From NCBI RefSeq assembly GCF_041146395.1, contig NC_091002.1:6070501-6134500 (forward strand): 64,000 bases of DNA, read 5' to 3'. The notes under the pieces are model-generated. The model made no database searches and had not been told where the DNA came from. It worked only from the letters and a program-made list of their open reading frames with translations. The position numbers were made by a program, and so were the translations under genes. This document shows positions 29,945 through 41,271 of the stretch, piece after piece; position 1 is the stretch's first letter; the number at the start of each line of letters is the position of its first letter. The stretch comes from Eulemur rufifrons (lineage: Eukaryota; Chordata; Mammalia; Primates; Lemuridae).

Positions 29945-30372
29945 CTTATTAGGGACTGTAACAGTTTGCTAGGGCTACTGTAACAAAGTACCACAAACTA
30001 AGTGGCTTAACAGAAATTTCTGGTCTCACAATTCTGGAGGCCAGAAATCTGAGATCAAGGTGTTGGCAAAGTTGGTTCCTTCTGAGGCTGCAAGGCAGAA
30101 TCTGTTCCTGGGCTCTCTCCACCTCCTGGTGGGTGTCAGCAATCCTTGGCGTTCCCTGGCTTATAGAAGCATCACCCTGACCTCTGCCTTCATCTTCATG
30201 TGGAGTTCTCCCCCTGTATGTGTGTGTGTCTCTAAATTCCCCCTTTTTACAAGGACACCAGTCATATTGCATTAGGGCCTACCCTAATGACCTCATTTTA
30301 ACTTCATTACCTCTGAAAAGACCCCATTTCCAAATAAGATCACATTCTGAGATATTGGAGGTTAGGATTCCA
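29945..30372 (-). mobile_element. MLT1-type (ERVL-MaLR) LTR, antisense
   Basis: tgctagggctactgtaacaa, ggtctcacaattctggaggc, caaggacaccagtcatattg and accccatttccaaataagat are the complement of the family seen at 26,285-26,665. The two copies are inverted relative to each other. Confidence 0.72.
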
Positions 30373-30394
30373 TCTTTTTTTTTTAAACTAATAA

Positions 30395-30685
30395 TTTTTT
30401 TTTTTTTTTTTTGAGACAGCGTCTTGCTGTTGCCTGGGCTACACTGCAGTGGCATCATCATAGCTCACTGCACCCTCAAACTCCTGGGCTCAAGCGATCC
30501 TCCTGCCTCAACCTCCTGAGTAGCTGGGACTACAGGTGCACACCACTATGTCCCGTTAATTTAAAATTTTTTTTTTTTTTTGTAAAAACGGGGTCTCACT
30601 ACATTGCTCAGGCTTGTCTCAAACTCCTGGCTTCAATTGATCTTCCTGCCTTGGCCTCCCAAAGTGTGAGCCACTTTGCCTGGCC
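30395..30685 (-). mobile_element. Alu SINE
   Basis: Antisense dimer from an 18-T run to gtgagccactttgcctggcc. It adjoins the MLT1 LTR on one side and an L1 piece on the other. Confidence 0.88.
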
Positions 30686-30689
30686 TAAG

Positions 30690-31095
30690 CTTTAATTTTT
30701 ACAGAAGGTTTAGGTTCACAAATTGAGCAAAAAGTACAGAGTTCCCATACACCTCCTGTCCATCCCCTACATCCTCCCCCATCATCATTTCCCACCAGAC
30801 TAGTACATTTGTTATAATCAAGGAGTCTACAATGACACATTATTATCACTGAAAATTCAGTTTACATTGTGGTTCACTGATGGTGTTGTACATTCTGTGG
30901 GTTTTGACAAATATATAATGATATGTATCCACTGTTACAGTATCATACAGAGTAGTTTCACCTTCCTAAAAATCTTCTGTGTTCTGCCTATTCATCTCTC
31001 CTCCCTGTCCCTGGCAACCCTAATCTTTTTACTGTGTCCATAGTTTTGCCTCTTCCAGAATGTCACATAGTTGGAATCATAGAGTATGCAGAACT
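30690..31095 (-). mobile_element. L1 LINE 3' fragment, antisense
   Basis: Reads ttacagaaggtttaggttca, atacacctcctgtccatccc, tggcaaccctaatcttttta and tgtcacatagttggaatcat, typical of an older L1M 3' UTR. Confidence 0.7.
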
Positions 31096-32241
31096 GACCA
31101 AGCCTTTGTACCCCACTCCCTCAGTCACTAGAGATGTGGCTGTGCAGGGAAGGGCATGACCTGGGGTGAGGTGGCTCTGCAGTGGAGGCAGACCCTGTAG
31201 GAGATGGCAGCTAGAGGCCAAGCAGCAGCAAGGTCCTTATTAAGGGGGACCAGAGTGGCATTTTTTTTTTTTTTTTTTTTAGAACTATAGAAATGATCCC
31301 TGAAAGTACAGTCTTTGGATGGTGCATTTTGACAAGGATTCTGTCCTTGACCTAACTCTTGCCAGGCTCCTCTGAGCCCTTGTCTCCACTAGGTCTCCAC
31401 CTTGGTCTATTAAGACTTGAAAAAACACTAACGTAGTTTCTAATAGTTCAAAGCCCCATTCTTAGGATGTCCCCAGCCTCCCTTAAAGTGCCTGAGAAAA
31501 CCCAAGGCTGCTGAAAGGAAACTTACATGTTCCAGCAACACCTGGAGATAGGTCCTTCCACCACCCCGCCCCCCGCCCCAGGGAGGGTAGGAGCCTAACT
31601 TCCATCAGCTCCAGTTAGCAAACTCAGATGGGTTTCACACGGACCAATTCCCCTTCCCGCTTTTTATCTTCTTTCTCTCCCGGGCCTCTCCGCGCTCCCA
31701 TTCTCCCTTTACGCGCAGCCACCCTGAGCCAAGCGGAGTTGAGCTCAGTTCGTGCTGGGCGCTTTCCTCCACTGCAAAAGTATATTGCTAACGAAATCCA
31801 TCCTTACCACTTCAGCCAGTGTCCGCACTACCTCTGCCATTCTCCGTGTCCATGTCCACCACACCCGCCCGCCGTCCTCATCGCACCGAGCTGTCTCCCG
31901 GAGCTGCACCCTGAGCGCGCCGGCCCGCCCGCCCCAGTGCGGCGGGGCACCCGCAGCCTGACCCGGACGCGTCCCCGGGCAGTGAGGGGCTGCGAAGCCT
32001 GCCTGCCCACCCCGCGCCGGCGGGACCCTCGCGCCCTGGAGACACTCCTCGCGGGCCTGTCCCCTTGCCGGGTTGTTTCGGACCCTCGGGCCGGCTCAGT
32101 AGCGCGGGTCTGGGGCGGCGGGGAAGGTGGAAAGGACGCCGGGAACGCGCGTGGGGCCCACCCCACCAACCCAGCTCCAGCCCCGCGCGCCCACGCATCC
32201 ACGGCTCGGCGGCGCGGCTCCGGCGATTGGGCGCGCGGCCG

Positions 32242-32249
32242 TGACGTCA
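32242..32249. promoter_or_regulatory. Consensus CRE (TGACGTCA)
   Basis: A perfect 8-bp palindrome for CREB/ATF factors, 12 bp from an inverted CCAAT box (ATTGG, 32,226-32,230). Confidence 0.75.
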
Positions 32250-32385
32250 CCGCGCGCGGCGCCGGGAACTCAGGACCGGGCCGGGCGCGCGCCGGCGAGT
32301 AGCGGGAGCGGGGCGCGCGCCCTGTGCTGTTCCCAGGCGCGCGCGGGTCCCGCGGCCGACCCCGCCCGCGCGGCCCCGGCGAGGA

Positions 32386-32451
32386 TTTGAAAAGCCCGGT
32401 CCGCGGGCCCCGCGAGCGCGGCAGCCAATCAGCGGCGTGCACTTTTCCCGC
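32386..32451. promoter_or_regulatory. CHR-like, CCAAT and E2F motif cluster
   Basis: TTTGAA at 32,386-32,391 matches the cell-cycle homology region core. CCAAT is at 32,425-32,429. TTTCCCGC at 32,444-32,451 is a consensus E2F site. The combination within 66 bp is typical of promoters active in proliferating cells. Confidence 0.6.
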
Positions 32452-32689
32452 GGCTTCTGAGAGCGGCGGCAGCCCCGGCGGCGGCGGCGGCGGGCGGGAG
32501 GCGCGGGGGCGGGGTCGGCGCCGCGCGCGGAGAGCCTCGGCCTGGCCGCGCTGCGCCCGCCGCCGCCCCCTCCCCGCCGCGGCCCTCCTGCCACAGGCCC
32601 GGCCCGGCCTCTGCCCAGCTGCCGGAGCCGCTGCGCCCGGAGGATGCGACGCACCACAGGTCACTGGGGCCGCCAACCGCCGGGCGGGG

Positions 32690-32960
32690 GCCTGAGGGGG
32701 CGGCGGTGAGGCCCGCGGAGGCCTGAGGGCCGGGAGGGCTGGGGAGGACTCGGGAGGATCGCGGAGGGCCGGGAGGACTGCGGAGGGTGGGAATGGCCGA
32801 GAGGCCCGGCAAGGCCTGAGGGGCCGGCCAAGAGGAGCGAGGTCCAGTGGAGGCCGGCGGCCTGAGGGGTCGGGAGTTGCGGGGAGGGCCGGGAGGGCGG
32901 CGAAGGCTGGGCCGCTGGGAGGATCAGCAGGGGAGGGCGGCGGCTAACGGGGCCGGCGGG
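32690..32960 (+). repeat. G-rich minisatellite-like tract after the NSD2 start region
   Basis: Imperfect repeats of gggccgggaggactgcggagg-type units (gccgggagg recurs at least four times) with many G runs on the coding strand. Confidence 0.6.
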
Positions 32961-34814
32961 CGCGGCCATGTTGGGCCCGGCGGGGCCCGGCGGCTGCACC
33001 TGTGCCGGCCCGGCCGGGGCGGCCGCCTTTGTTCCCGCGGCGCGGAGCGGGCCGGGCCGGCCTTTGTGCGGCGCCTCGGGCCAGGGCGGCCGCGGTGGGA
33101 GGGGCAGGTCGGGGGTCCCAGGGCTAGTGTCCAGGCAGGGGTCGGGCCGAGGGGCCGCTTTTTGTTTGCAGAAGGTGTCCGGCGTTGACACTCGCGGCGC
33201 CCGGGCCGTTGGTCAGCGCAGGCGCGCCCCCGGGGAGCCGGGCCGCGGTCCGGGCCGCCGTCCGGGCCTTGGCAGGTGGAGGCGCGGGTGGGCCAGGCGT
33301 GGGGATCCTGCACCAGGGGCTGTCGGCCTCCGCCCAGGATGCTCCCTTCGCTCCTAGGCTGCAGACCGATAGTCCTTGAAGCCTCAGGACACGTAGGGAT
33401 GGAACCCGGCGGCTGAATCGCTGGTTTCTTCCCACTTACAGGAACAGTGGTTTAAAATCTCGGCATTTAAAAACTGCTAGTCTTGAGTTTCCATAAAAAG
33501 AAAATGGATGAGGATATTGTCTAGGACCCATTGCAGCGCCAATTTTTCCTCCTTTCTGTGGCCAGGATGGGGTTTGACATTCAAGTTGAAACTTAGTATC
33601 AAAACTGATGTTCTGACATTAATCATTTTTAGGTAAATAATTGGTGTATGTGTATGTGTGTGTTTTAACAGACCGTTGTGAAGAGAGGACTAATTGATAA
33701 GGAATGAGTTGAAACCTAGGTTAGGGGAAGTTCTTCAGTACTGCCAGCCCACTCTCAGACTTTCAAGTTTTGACTTTTAAATGAATTAAATAATAAGATC
33801 ACGCATTGGTTATATTGGCTATGTTTTATGTATTTTTGATAAGATTATCAACATGAAAATAAGTTAGGAGCCATCTCATTTGTGAAGCTGGGACTTTAAC
33901 TTTAGTTTTCCAAATGTCCCAGTTACATATTTAAATGTGGTGAGAGCAACAATATTAAAAAAGAACAATTCCAAATAACATGAAGGAAACAAGTCCTATA
34001 AGCACAGCCTTTCCTTGTGGACTTGATGCGTGCTCTTTACTTCCCACAGCCGATGGTAGTTCAAATCTAAACTGCCGACTGAAAATGGAGAGGACTCATA
34101 CTTGAAGCATGATTACTTTGAGTCATTTCCTTTTCTTTCCTTCCATTTTCTCAGCCACCCAGCAGCCTTCAGTTTTGGGTTGATAAGTTGTTCAAATGAG
34201 GATTTACTGCACTGTTCTGAGTTTGTGTTAAGCTTTTGTGAAGAACTTGGATCTCTTCAGTATAAAAATCTTCCCCTCCTGACTATTACTGCCAAATAGG
34301 CTGACCTCTGATTCCAGGGGTAAACATTCCATTTTAAGAGTATCAAATAAATAATTTTATTAATGTCAAAGAATAATAGATAATTTATCAAATATATATT
34401 CATATGTAACATGCAAACTAATATAACTTGAAACTTGTGGAGACACACGGAGCAAAACAAAAAGGAAAACAGGTTGTAGGTGTGTCTATTAGGTTTGTTT
34501 TTATGCAACTAATTTATACAGAGCTATTAAACCAGCACCTGTAGAAATGTGAGCACCAAATGAAGAATAAGGCAGAATTTCAGAATGGGTCAGGAATTAT
34601 AGACCCTGTGGTTTAGGAGGAGTGAGTGCAGTCTTCAGACTGTCCCCTCCTAGACTAGTCAAACCTTAAAAGGTTTAACTTACGTGGCAGAATGTGAACT
34701 AACTAGTTGCTACATTTTTTTTTTTTTTTACAGCTTGAAGATTCAGTGTAAAACATGTAAAAGTAGGTGGAATTAGACTTACTAAGAAAGTACTGGTGAG
34801 AGGATAGGAAACAC

Positions 34815-34823
34815 TATGTGTGC

Positions 34824-34854
<31 letters not shown>

Positions 34855-34879
34855 CGCGCGCGCGCGCGCGCGCGCGTGC
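34815..34879. repeat. (TG)n(CG)15 alternating purine-pyrimidine tract
   Basis: 65 bp of unbroken pyrimidine-purine alternation: TG-rich from 34,817 and then 15 consecutive CG units at 34,847-34,876. Confidence 0.98.
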
Positions 34880-34984
34880 TATGTGAACTGTAGGATTCTC
34901 TTCACTAAATAAGAGCACATATAAAAGGATGTGCTAAGATGGTGCTGAAGTTCATAATCCAAACTTATTTTGCCCTGTCCTTTT

Positions 34985-35158
34985 TATTTATTTATTTTTA
35001 GAGATGGATTCTTGCTGTTTTGCCCACACTGGAGTGCAGTGGCTATTCACAGGTGCGATTATAGTGCACCATAGCCCCAACCTCCTGGGCTCAAGTGATC
35101 CTTCTGCCTCAGCCTCCAGAGTAGCTGGGCCTTCAGGTGCATGCCACTACACCCAGGT
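34985..35158 (-). mobile_element. Fossil Alu monomer (FLAM/FAM-like)
   Basis: On the minus strand it keeps the 7SL-specific text cacctgtgaatagccactgc before actccagtgtgggcaaaaca. Ordinary Alu arms have lost that text. Only one arm is present, followed by an ATTT-rich tail. Confidence 0.8.
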
Positions 35159-35499
35159 CTGCACTGTCCTTTTTAATTGAGCAAATGAGCAAATAACCTT
35201 TCTAAGTAAATGCTTTAATTAATCAGTGGGAACCGAAGACATATGGCTTTGTACTCATTCTGGCATAGCTTTTTGGTTTTTCCTTTGGTGGACTGCTCAG
35301 GACCATAGGATGCATACAATTTTGGATAAGCATCTTAGTCTCGTAATCCTCACTCTCGTTTTTTGCCTGACTGCAGTAAATGTGTCCTTGTTCACCAAAT
35401 ATGTGGTACCCTGTCCTGACTCCAGGCCTTTGTGTGGGCTGTTGTTGGGTATGGACCACCACTAGTCCTTCCTTTTTGAGCATAATGCACAGCCTTTTA

Positions 35500-35635
35500 T
35501 TGGCACATGTGACTTTCCTCTCCTATTGGGTGAACTCTTAGAGGGAGGCCTCTGTCATTGCCTTGGGCAGCCTGGCCTATGCTGGTGCCTTCTCATGGCG
35601 GGCACTCAGTAAATGCTGAATAAATGGGCATATGG
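35500..35635 (+). repeat. L2 LINE 3' remnant
   Basis: gggcactcagtaaatgctgaataaatg is the typical L2 3' end text. Confidence 0.6.
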
Positions 35636-36068
35636 CTTAGGGTAAACAAAACTCAGTTTAATGCCAGTATCTGGTCTATTTGCTTTTCTTTTTTGTGTCA
35701 TGTTGGAGCAGAAAGGGACTCTCTCGAGGAAGAACCTGAGTATAGAATGGAAGGGGCTGAGCTAAGGTCACTCTGTTTTAATTGGGGAGCCAGGACTTTT
35801 TGCCAGACAGGGCAGTTTCCTTTGCTTACCATAGCTAACTCAAATGTTGAATGAAAATTAGCTAGGAAACATTCTAAACACCTAAGTACAACAAATAATA
35901 GAACAGACCTGTACCTAGCACCAAGATGGAGCAAGAGTTTCTACTGTACCTCATTGCTGTTCTCTCTGTATCACTGGGCGAGGTAAAGAGAATATGAAGT
36001 ATATAAAATACAAAAGAAAGAGATAACCTGGAAACTCCAGAGCATTAGGCTCATGTTTGCAAATTATC

Positions 36069-36370
36069 TTTTTTTTTTTTTTTTAAGCCAGGGTCTTGCT
36101 GTGTTGCCCAGGCTGGAGTGCAGTGGTATAATCATAACTCACTGTAACCTCAAACTCCTAGGCTCATGCAGTCTTCTGCCTCAGCCTCTCAAGTAGCTGG
36201 GACTACAGGCATAGGCCACTACATTTAGCTAATTTTTACACAGATTTTTTTGTAGAGGTGGAATCTTGCTATGTTGAGCAGGCTGGTCTCGAACTCCTGG
36301 GCTCAAGTAATCATCCCACCTCAGCTTTCCGAAGAGCTAGGATTATAGGCGTGAACCGCAGTGCCCAGCC
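36069..36370 (-). mobile_element. Alu SINE
   Basis: Antisense dimer from the T-run at 36,069 to tgaaccgcagtgcccagcc. Old and diverged. Confidence 0.88.
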
Positions 36371-36409
36371 TGCCTTAGCTTTTTTCCCATAGCACTTATC
36401 CTCCGACAT

Positions 36410-36545
36410 TCCATGTGTCTTCCTGACTACATTGCGTCATCTGTGAAGGCAGGGACTTTTCTCCTTTGGCTTTGATTATTGTTATATTTTCAGCACCTAG
36501 AACATTATCTGAATATGTGTCAGGCATTCAGTGATTATTTGAATG
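36410..36545 (+). repeat. L2 LINE 3' remnant
   Basis: tgaaggcagggacttttctc ... cagcacctagaacattatct ... ggcattcagtgattatttga. Confidence 0.6.
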
Positions 36546-37039
36546 AGCCTTCAGTACTTTGTATGATATGGGGGAATAATATGTCCCAGAAGAGGTGTGA
36601 ATAAAGGGGAGTGATGTGAGCATGTTTGCCCTGGTGTGAGGCTGGAAAGGTGGAGGGCCAGGGCCTGGTGGCAGAGGTCAGGGAGAAGGCCCAAGGACTA
36701 GTATCAGGGCCAGAGGACCATGGCTTCACCAACACACTGGAAGTGGGGGTGGGGAAGAGTGGACAGATGCAAGGGAGGGAGCTGAGGCAGCATTGACAGG
36801 GCTGGGTGATTCCAGTATTTACGATCTGAAAGATTAATTAGTTGGTGGTACCATTTTTACCTTACTCTGAACTAGTGAAAGGGAAGGGAGGGTGTCATAG
36901 TTTCTGATTTATCTCTGTTCCTTCCAGAAGGAAGCTCTGATATCATCTACCTGCCTAAAATGTGTCTGTAGTGCTTCACTGTTGGCCTAGAAGAGGAAAC
37001 CCTAAATCTTGAGCATGACGTGTGGTTCCTACCTTCACT

Positions 37040-37435
37040 GGCTAGTCCCTTTTGGTTGCACTAAGACCTTGCTGTCATGCTGCTTGTAGCTCTTGTGATG
37101 AGCTATGCTCTGTTCCACGTATCTTTGCATGTGTTATTGCTTCTTCCTGAGTTGCCTTGTTTTGTGTTGCCACAGTGCTTTTACGGCTTAGCCTTCATCT
37201 CTGTGAAACCTTTCCCTATTTCCACCAGCGTTGCAGACCCTGCGCCTGTGGCACTAGATGTATTTTTGCTCCCGTAAGTTTGTCCTGCCCTTGTGAATGG
37301 TAGGCCTGTTATGACAGCACATTGCACAGGCTCTCACCCCCTTCTTTTCTCCAGGTTGTGACTTTTTCAAGATGAGGACCTTCTGACTTGTCTTCAGTGC
37401 CTGAATGTAGAAGGCACTCAGTTAACAAGTGGAGA
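37040..37435 (+). repeat. L2 LINE remnant
   Basis: ttgcttcttcctgagttgcc, ccttcatctctgtgaaacct and tgcctgaatgtagaaggcac give the L2 3' region, diverged. Confidence 0.55.
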
Positions 37436-37599
37436 TAGCTTTTGGGTATTATTCTGTTTTCCTGAGGATTTTTATTTCATAAAAATGTAAATTCTAGATT
37501 TTTTATTAAAATGTTAGAAATAGGAAGTTTCTGTGTTGCTTCCTCCAAAAGATTTGAAGTTGGTGCTATCTGTGTAGAGCTTTGCTGTATATATCCTTG

Positions 37600-37770
37600 A
37601 GCAGTGAATCTTATTTACTGTATCTCACTGAATCCTCATAGCAGGAAATTGAATCCCAAATATATTAAGTCACTGACCCAAAATTACAAGTCTATATGTG
37701 ATGCAGTTAGAACTCCTGCAGGGCCTGACCTCTGGTTCTGTACCCTGGGAACTTAACTGTTCTGCCTCTC
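37600..37770 (-). repeat. MIR SINE remnant, antisense
   Basis: atctcactgaatcctcatag ... taagtcactgacccaaaatt ... gcagttagaactcctgcagg follows MIR in reverse. Confidence 0.6.
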
Positions 37771-39240
37771 TGGGAAGATTTTAACATACAACTAACTGTC
37801 TATATGTGGATGGAAGGGTGGGTAGTTCTATTTTTGCCATTCAATGTGGCAGTGTGACATTTCCTCATTCCCTGAGTGTCAGCTGTATGCCAGTGATGAG
37901 CCAAGCCTGTCCTTGGTCCCATGAATGTTATAGACCTGAGATGAGATGAAATGGGGGAAGAGTGGAAAAAAGATCATATCTTTGAAAAACCTGCAAATAG
38001 TCTCGCCAGAAAAATTGAACCTGAATCTGATCAAGCTTCCATGTTTAACAGCCGATTTTTAGGAAATTCAGTCAGGAGAGGAACAGGCTAAACTATACCA
38101 CAGGGTTGCCATTGGCAACACTCAGAACATGGGAAACAAGACCTGTAACCTGTTTTCTTCAACAAGGAAAAAAAAGGAGAGGACTAGATGGCAAGAGATT
38201 GAGGCACAGTGACTATCTGTGGCAGTAGTGCTTATTTGTATTTGTGTCAGGCCAGTTGTCCAAAACATAACTGAATACCCCTTATGATATTTGAGGCAAT
38301 TAGAATTTGGAATGCTGACTACATTTGTTACTAAGGAATTATTATTATTTTTTAGCTGTGATAGTGATTTTTTTTTTATGTTTAGGAAAATAATTCCTAC
38401 TCTTTGGGGATGTATCAGTAAATAGACATTTACTGATGAAATGATACATCATCTGGGATTTGCTTCACAATCCTATGGAAGAGAGAGTGGGTGAGTGTGT
38501 GGTTAAATCAGGACTGGCCCAGGTCGAGGGTGGTATGGTACATGGGCTCTAACTGTTCTGTCCACTTTTGTGTATTTAGAGTTCCCCATCACAAAAAGCA
38601 AGTCATAAAGGAAGGATCCATGTACATCTAGTAGGGAAGTTATACCTAATATGGTGTCAGAAAAGACTTCCTGATGAGAATGACATGAGAGCAGAGAGGG
38701 GTGTGAGTGTCAGGCAGAAGGAAAGCCTGTGCAGAGGAGTGACAGCAGCAGGAAGAAGCCTGGGGTGGCTGAGGCTGGGGTGGGGGTACTGTCAGGCAAG
38801 TTCTTTTAGCTCTGTTAAGTATTTGCATCCTAAGAAAAACGTGAGGCCCTTGAAGATTCCCACTTAAAGTTTAAGTGGTGGGGTGTATGGCATGGATTCT
38901 TTTGCTTTGGAAAGTATTCCTCTGTACCTTGAGTTGGTGGTAGGGGAGGATTAGGGAGGAGTGTGTACAGCAGGCCAATCTGCAGTTACTCCCTTCAGGT
39001 TAGAATCTTTCCGTTGTTTCTGCTTTGAGTGCCTGATACGATTGAACAGCCCTGTCTCCTTGAAATTTGGTGTGGCCTGTGATTTGCTTTCGCCAATGAA
39101 AAATGACATGTCACTTCTGAGAGGAAGCTCTAAGAGACATGTGCTTTCTCATTTTCCCTTTTTCCTGTGGAAACAAACGGATGTGTACCATGAGCAAGAA
39201 AGAAACCTTTGAGTTAAGCCATGCTGCACCATAATTGGTT

Positions 39241-39636
39241 CAGTGGTTCTCAAAGTCTGTCCCCAGACTGGCAGTGTCAATCTCCCAGGAACTTGTTAGA
39301 AATGCAGATTCTCGGGCCGGGCGCGGTGGCTCACGCCTGTAATCCTAGCTCTCTGGGAGGCCGAGGTGGGCGGATCGTTTGAGCTCAGGAGTTCGAGACC
39401 AGCCTGAGCAAGAGCGAGACCCCATCTCTACTAAAAAAAATAGAAAGAAATTATATGGACAGCTAAAAATATATATAGAAATAATTAGCCGGGCATGGTG
39501 GTGCATGCCTGTAGTCCCAGCTACTCGGGAGGCTGAGACAGGAGGATCACTTGAGCCCAGGAGTTTGAGGTTGCTGTGAGCTAGGCTGACGCCACGGCAC
39601 TCACTCTAGCCCGGGCAACAAAGTGAGACTCTGTCT

Positions 39637-39670
<34 letters not shown>

Positions 39671-39787
39671 AATGCAGATTCTCAAGTCCTGCCCTAGACC
39701 GATTGAGTCCCAAGCTCTGGGGTGGGGCCTGGCAGTCTGTTCTAAAACTCTTCATGGATTCTGATGCCCTCAAACCGATAACCACTG
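39241..39787. mobile_element. hAT-Charlie (MER5-like) fossil split by an Alu
   Basis: The left end is cagtggttctcaaagtctgt and the right end is caaaccgataaccactg, giving CAGTGGTT terminal inverted repeats. Internal text (acttgttagaaatgcagatt, aagctctggggtggggcc) fits the MER5 group. It is interrupted at 39,314-39,667. Confidence 0.8.
39314..39667 (+). mobile_element. Lemur-type Alu SINE with 16-bp target duplication
   Basis: Full-length sense copy (gggccgggcgcggtggctca) with the long linker (ttatatggacagctaaaaat) and a roughly 30-nt pure A tail. agaaatgcagattctc is duplicated perfectly at 39,298-39,313 and 39,668-39,683. Confidence 0.95.
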
Positions 39788-40099
39788 CCTGGAGTTTCCT
39801 GATTGTTGAGCCAATTAGGATACTGTGGTGTTGGTCCTGGTGAAAGATCTTGGTGGTTGGCCAGTGTTGAGATTGTGGGTATGCAGAGAGGTGGACAGGC
39901 TTAGCTAGGAAGGGATCTGGAGTAAAATTGATAAGGCATGTTGTTTGGGATAGGAGAGATATAGAGGAAGAGGTGTCAGTGATAGCCCTTAAGTTTTTGT
40001 CTGACAGAACCAGATAGAAAGAGGTGCCATTCACTGTCTAGATAGTGTTTTTTTGGTAAGCATTTGTATTTCCTTCAGTTTCAGGGTCCAGAAACAAGA

Positions 40100-40380
40100 G
40101 AAAACCCATTAAGGAATAAAATTTTGTTGACTTTCTTGCCCAAATACCAGTTTCTCAATGAAGCCCACATTGAAACTCCCAAACTTAAAATTGCACCCCC
40201 TCTGCTCTCCTGAGCTCCTTTGACTGATTTTTTTTTCCCATGGTGGTAATCACCTCATTTGTTGTCCCCACCTGCCCTCCCAGCTTGAGTGGAAGCGCCA
40301 TGAAAGCAGGGCACTTGTTTCTTGTTCACGTCTGCGTCCCTAGAACTGTGCTGCATGTGCAGGCACTCAGGGCCTGTGAG
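40100..40380 (+). repeat. L2 LINE remnant
   Basis: tcctgagctcctttgactga ... gccatgaaagcagggcactt ... gtccctagaactgtgctgca. Confidence 0.55.
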
Positions 40381-41271
40381 CTGAAGGAGCTGCCTGGAAG
40401 ACTGCCTGGGCTAGACAGTGGCAAGGAGGGAATGTGGCCAACTTAGAACCCTCAGGTTTTGGATCTGTGTGTCCTGGGTGTTGCTGAGCACTGTCTGGTG
40501 TCTGGTTGATGAGGTCCCTGTGGCATTCCTCCTCCTGAGGCCTCTTGCTTCTCTTTTGTTCAGGTTCTTTCATGGGATAGCCTGGGATGGAGGCATGAAC
40601 TGGCACAAGAGCATGGAGGAGCTTATCTATAATAACTTAAGGCAACTTCTTCCTTGAGTGGGAGAGAAAAGTGACATTTCAGTAGAGGCAGCACTACCCA
40701 AAATGAAACTTAACAATATGAGACTACTGAGAAAGTTGCATGTGGAAAAATTAGGTTTTTATTTTTTTTGTTCTTCGTGTAAAATAAATTGTATACCGTA
40801 TTTGTGGAACAGGAGTTGAGATTATGTATCATGTTAACAGTTTATTGGGTTCTTTTCAGTTGAGTTCTGAAATCTGAAAAAAAAGAAAAGTATTTGTTTA
40901 AAATTTAACTGCTTATAACTCCTTTGAAACAATGATAATTCTTGTTTATTCAGTGTCTGTCTTTGGAGGTTAAACTCATGTATGTTTCTCGTATATCATT
41001 ATGTTCTTGGCTGCTATAGAGATGTCAACAAATTAGTGGATTGAATCAGTAAAGGGCAGGAGCAAGGCATCACCAGTGCCCTAGTCCCAGGCCCCTGCTG
41101 TGGGTCAGTGGTATTAATGAGGGCTCTCTGCTGGTTCAGAAGAAATAGTAACAGCACCAATTATGGGTTATTACCTTCTTTATTTCCTTTGGGAGGAGGT
41201 CCTTGTCATTATTGTAAGTTGATAAACTTGTGAGAGAAAGGAAATCTGTCTTGATGGCCCATTAGAAATAC

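Larger units (their letters stand above)
31650..33400 (+). promoter_or_regulatory. NSD2: NSD2 promoter / CpG-rich island and 5' non-coding exon region
   Basis: A very CpG-dense block free of transposons. Core motifs cluster at 32,226-32,451: an inverted CCAAT box, a full CRE, a CHR-like TTTGAA, a direct CCAAT box and an E2F site. No TATA box is seen. The first exon is non-coding and its limits cannot be fixed here. Plausible donors follow CACCACAG at 32,662 and GGGGCGGCG at 32,706. Downstream G-rich sequence would lie in the first intron. Confidence 0.8.

Noticed and set aside
31628..32676. Long open frames on both strands in the NSD2 CpG island (224 and 282 codons)
   Set aside because: Same GC-driven effect. 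They are Arg/Pro/Ala-rich and overlap the promoter motifs, with no family resemblance.
32968..33357. 129-codon frame starting near the NSD2 first exon
   Set aside because: The Gly/Arg/Pro-rich peptide is typical of translated CpG island. NSD2 translation starts at 56,030 by clear homology.
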